This document shows positions 51,463-51,987 of a DNA stretch of 51,987 nucleotides, one piece after another. The notes below the pieces were generated by a model, which was given only the letters and a program-made list of their open reading frames with translations, made no database searches and was not told the DNA's origin. Position 1 is the first letter of the stretch. Each line of letters begins with the position of its first letter. This DNA comes from Anaeromyces robustus (Eukaryota > Neocallimastigomycota > Neocallimastigomycetes > Neocallimastigales > Neocallimastigaceae), in the NCBI GenBank assembly GCA_002104895.1, contig MCFG01000443.1, positions 1-51,987 on the forward strand, written 5' to 3'. The position numbers were made by a program, and so were the translations under genes.

Positions 51463-51849
51463 TTTTTATAAAAAATAATACATGAATTTTTATTATTTAA
51501 AACTAAATTTAAAATTTGAATTATATTATTATTCATATTTAATAAATTTTCCTTATTTTTTAACTTGTTTATTTTGAAAATAATTTTTTTCTTAAAAAAA
51601 AAAAAAAAAGTATAAAATTGTAAATAATAATTTTTTAATTAAAATATTTATGTATGGATATTGAAATATTTTAATTAAATAAATTAATAATTAATAAATA
51701 TCGAAATAGTTAAAATTAAAAAGTTTAAATAATATTAAATAAAATTTTTTTGTGAATTAGTGAATTTTCTTTTCAAAAATTAATTCAACTTTAATTTTGT
51801 TTTTTTTTTTTGTTTTTTTTTTTTTTTTTGTTTTTTTGTTTTTTTTTTT

Positions 51850-51932
<83 letters not shown>

Positions 51933-51987
51933 TTATTTATTTATTTATTTATTATTAGTCATAAATTTAAAAAATAAAAAAAATTTA
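51463..51987. other. Upstream region of copy 2
   Basis: Matches 45019-45560 upstream of copy 1, so both copies carry the same presumed promoter. The A-rich leader directly before the start codon (TTTTTTATAAAAAAT on the minus strand) is shared. A TTTA tract occupies 51851-51950. The window ends before the unit does. Confidence 0.75.

Larger units (their letters stand above)
45640..51987. repeat. Tandem segmental duplication, unit 2 (cut by window end)
   Basis: The second unit is colinear with unit 1. The window ends at the position equal to about 45555 of unit 1, so almost the whole unit is present. Compared with unit 1 it lacks 213 bases of coding sequence, has shorter microsatellites and carries different gene-breaking changes. 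Head-to-tail order of both genes on the minus strand indicates unequal crossover or slippage as the origin. Confidence 0.92.

Overview
The window looks like nuclear DNA of an anaerobic gut fungus (Neocallimastigomycota; genus not determinable). The base composition is extremely AT-rich. Intergenic stretches run to several kilobases of homopolymers and microsatellites, and genes stand out as islands of higher complexity. Introns are GT-AG, and there is an asparagine-rich surface protein. Two protein types point to bacterial ancestry (a nonribosomal peptide synthetase and a cell-wall-amidase-type repeat module), and they sit beside ordinary eukaryotic genes. This assignment is an inference; no rRNA or tRNA gene was found to support it.

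Layout. 1-6140: gene-poor, simple repeats, two weak degenerate coding islands. 6141-8111 (+): rhomboid intramembrane protease in three exons. 8112-11020: low-complexity DNA. 11021-12385 (-): secreted, single-pass, Asn-rich membrane protein with bacterial amidase-type repeats, a six-Cys module and a cytoplasmic PPTY motif. 13987-13998: a GC-only-flanked palindrome. 14755-17215 (-): decayed ANKRD13-like copy. 18805-20290: remains of a Ty1/copia-type retrotransposon end and a second LTR-like sequence. 20796-24449 (-): intronless A-T-C nonribosomal peptide synthetase. 25603-27804 (-): intact four-exon ANKRD13-like gene. 27805-32623: non-coding, with a stray ANKRD13 exon fragment near 29235. 32624-37505 (-): twelve-exon SLC26/SulP transporter with STAS and cyclic-nucleotide-binding-like domains. 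38891 to the window end: two tandem copies (offset about 6.75 kb) of a segment carrying a giant alpha-repeat protein gene on the minus strand; both copies are interrupted, by different lesions.

I rebuilt exon chains by reading splice sites and checking that phases join. The rhomboid, ANKRD13-like and SLC26 models close without a frame error (474, 604 and 884 residues); the first SLC26 exon is the weakest part. The genes do not form one pathway. The most unusual items are the giant repeat family with its recent duplication and decay, the peptide synthetase whose adenylation domain lacks the usual amino-group-binding Asp, and the ANKRD13 family in three states of preservation.
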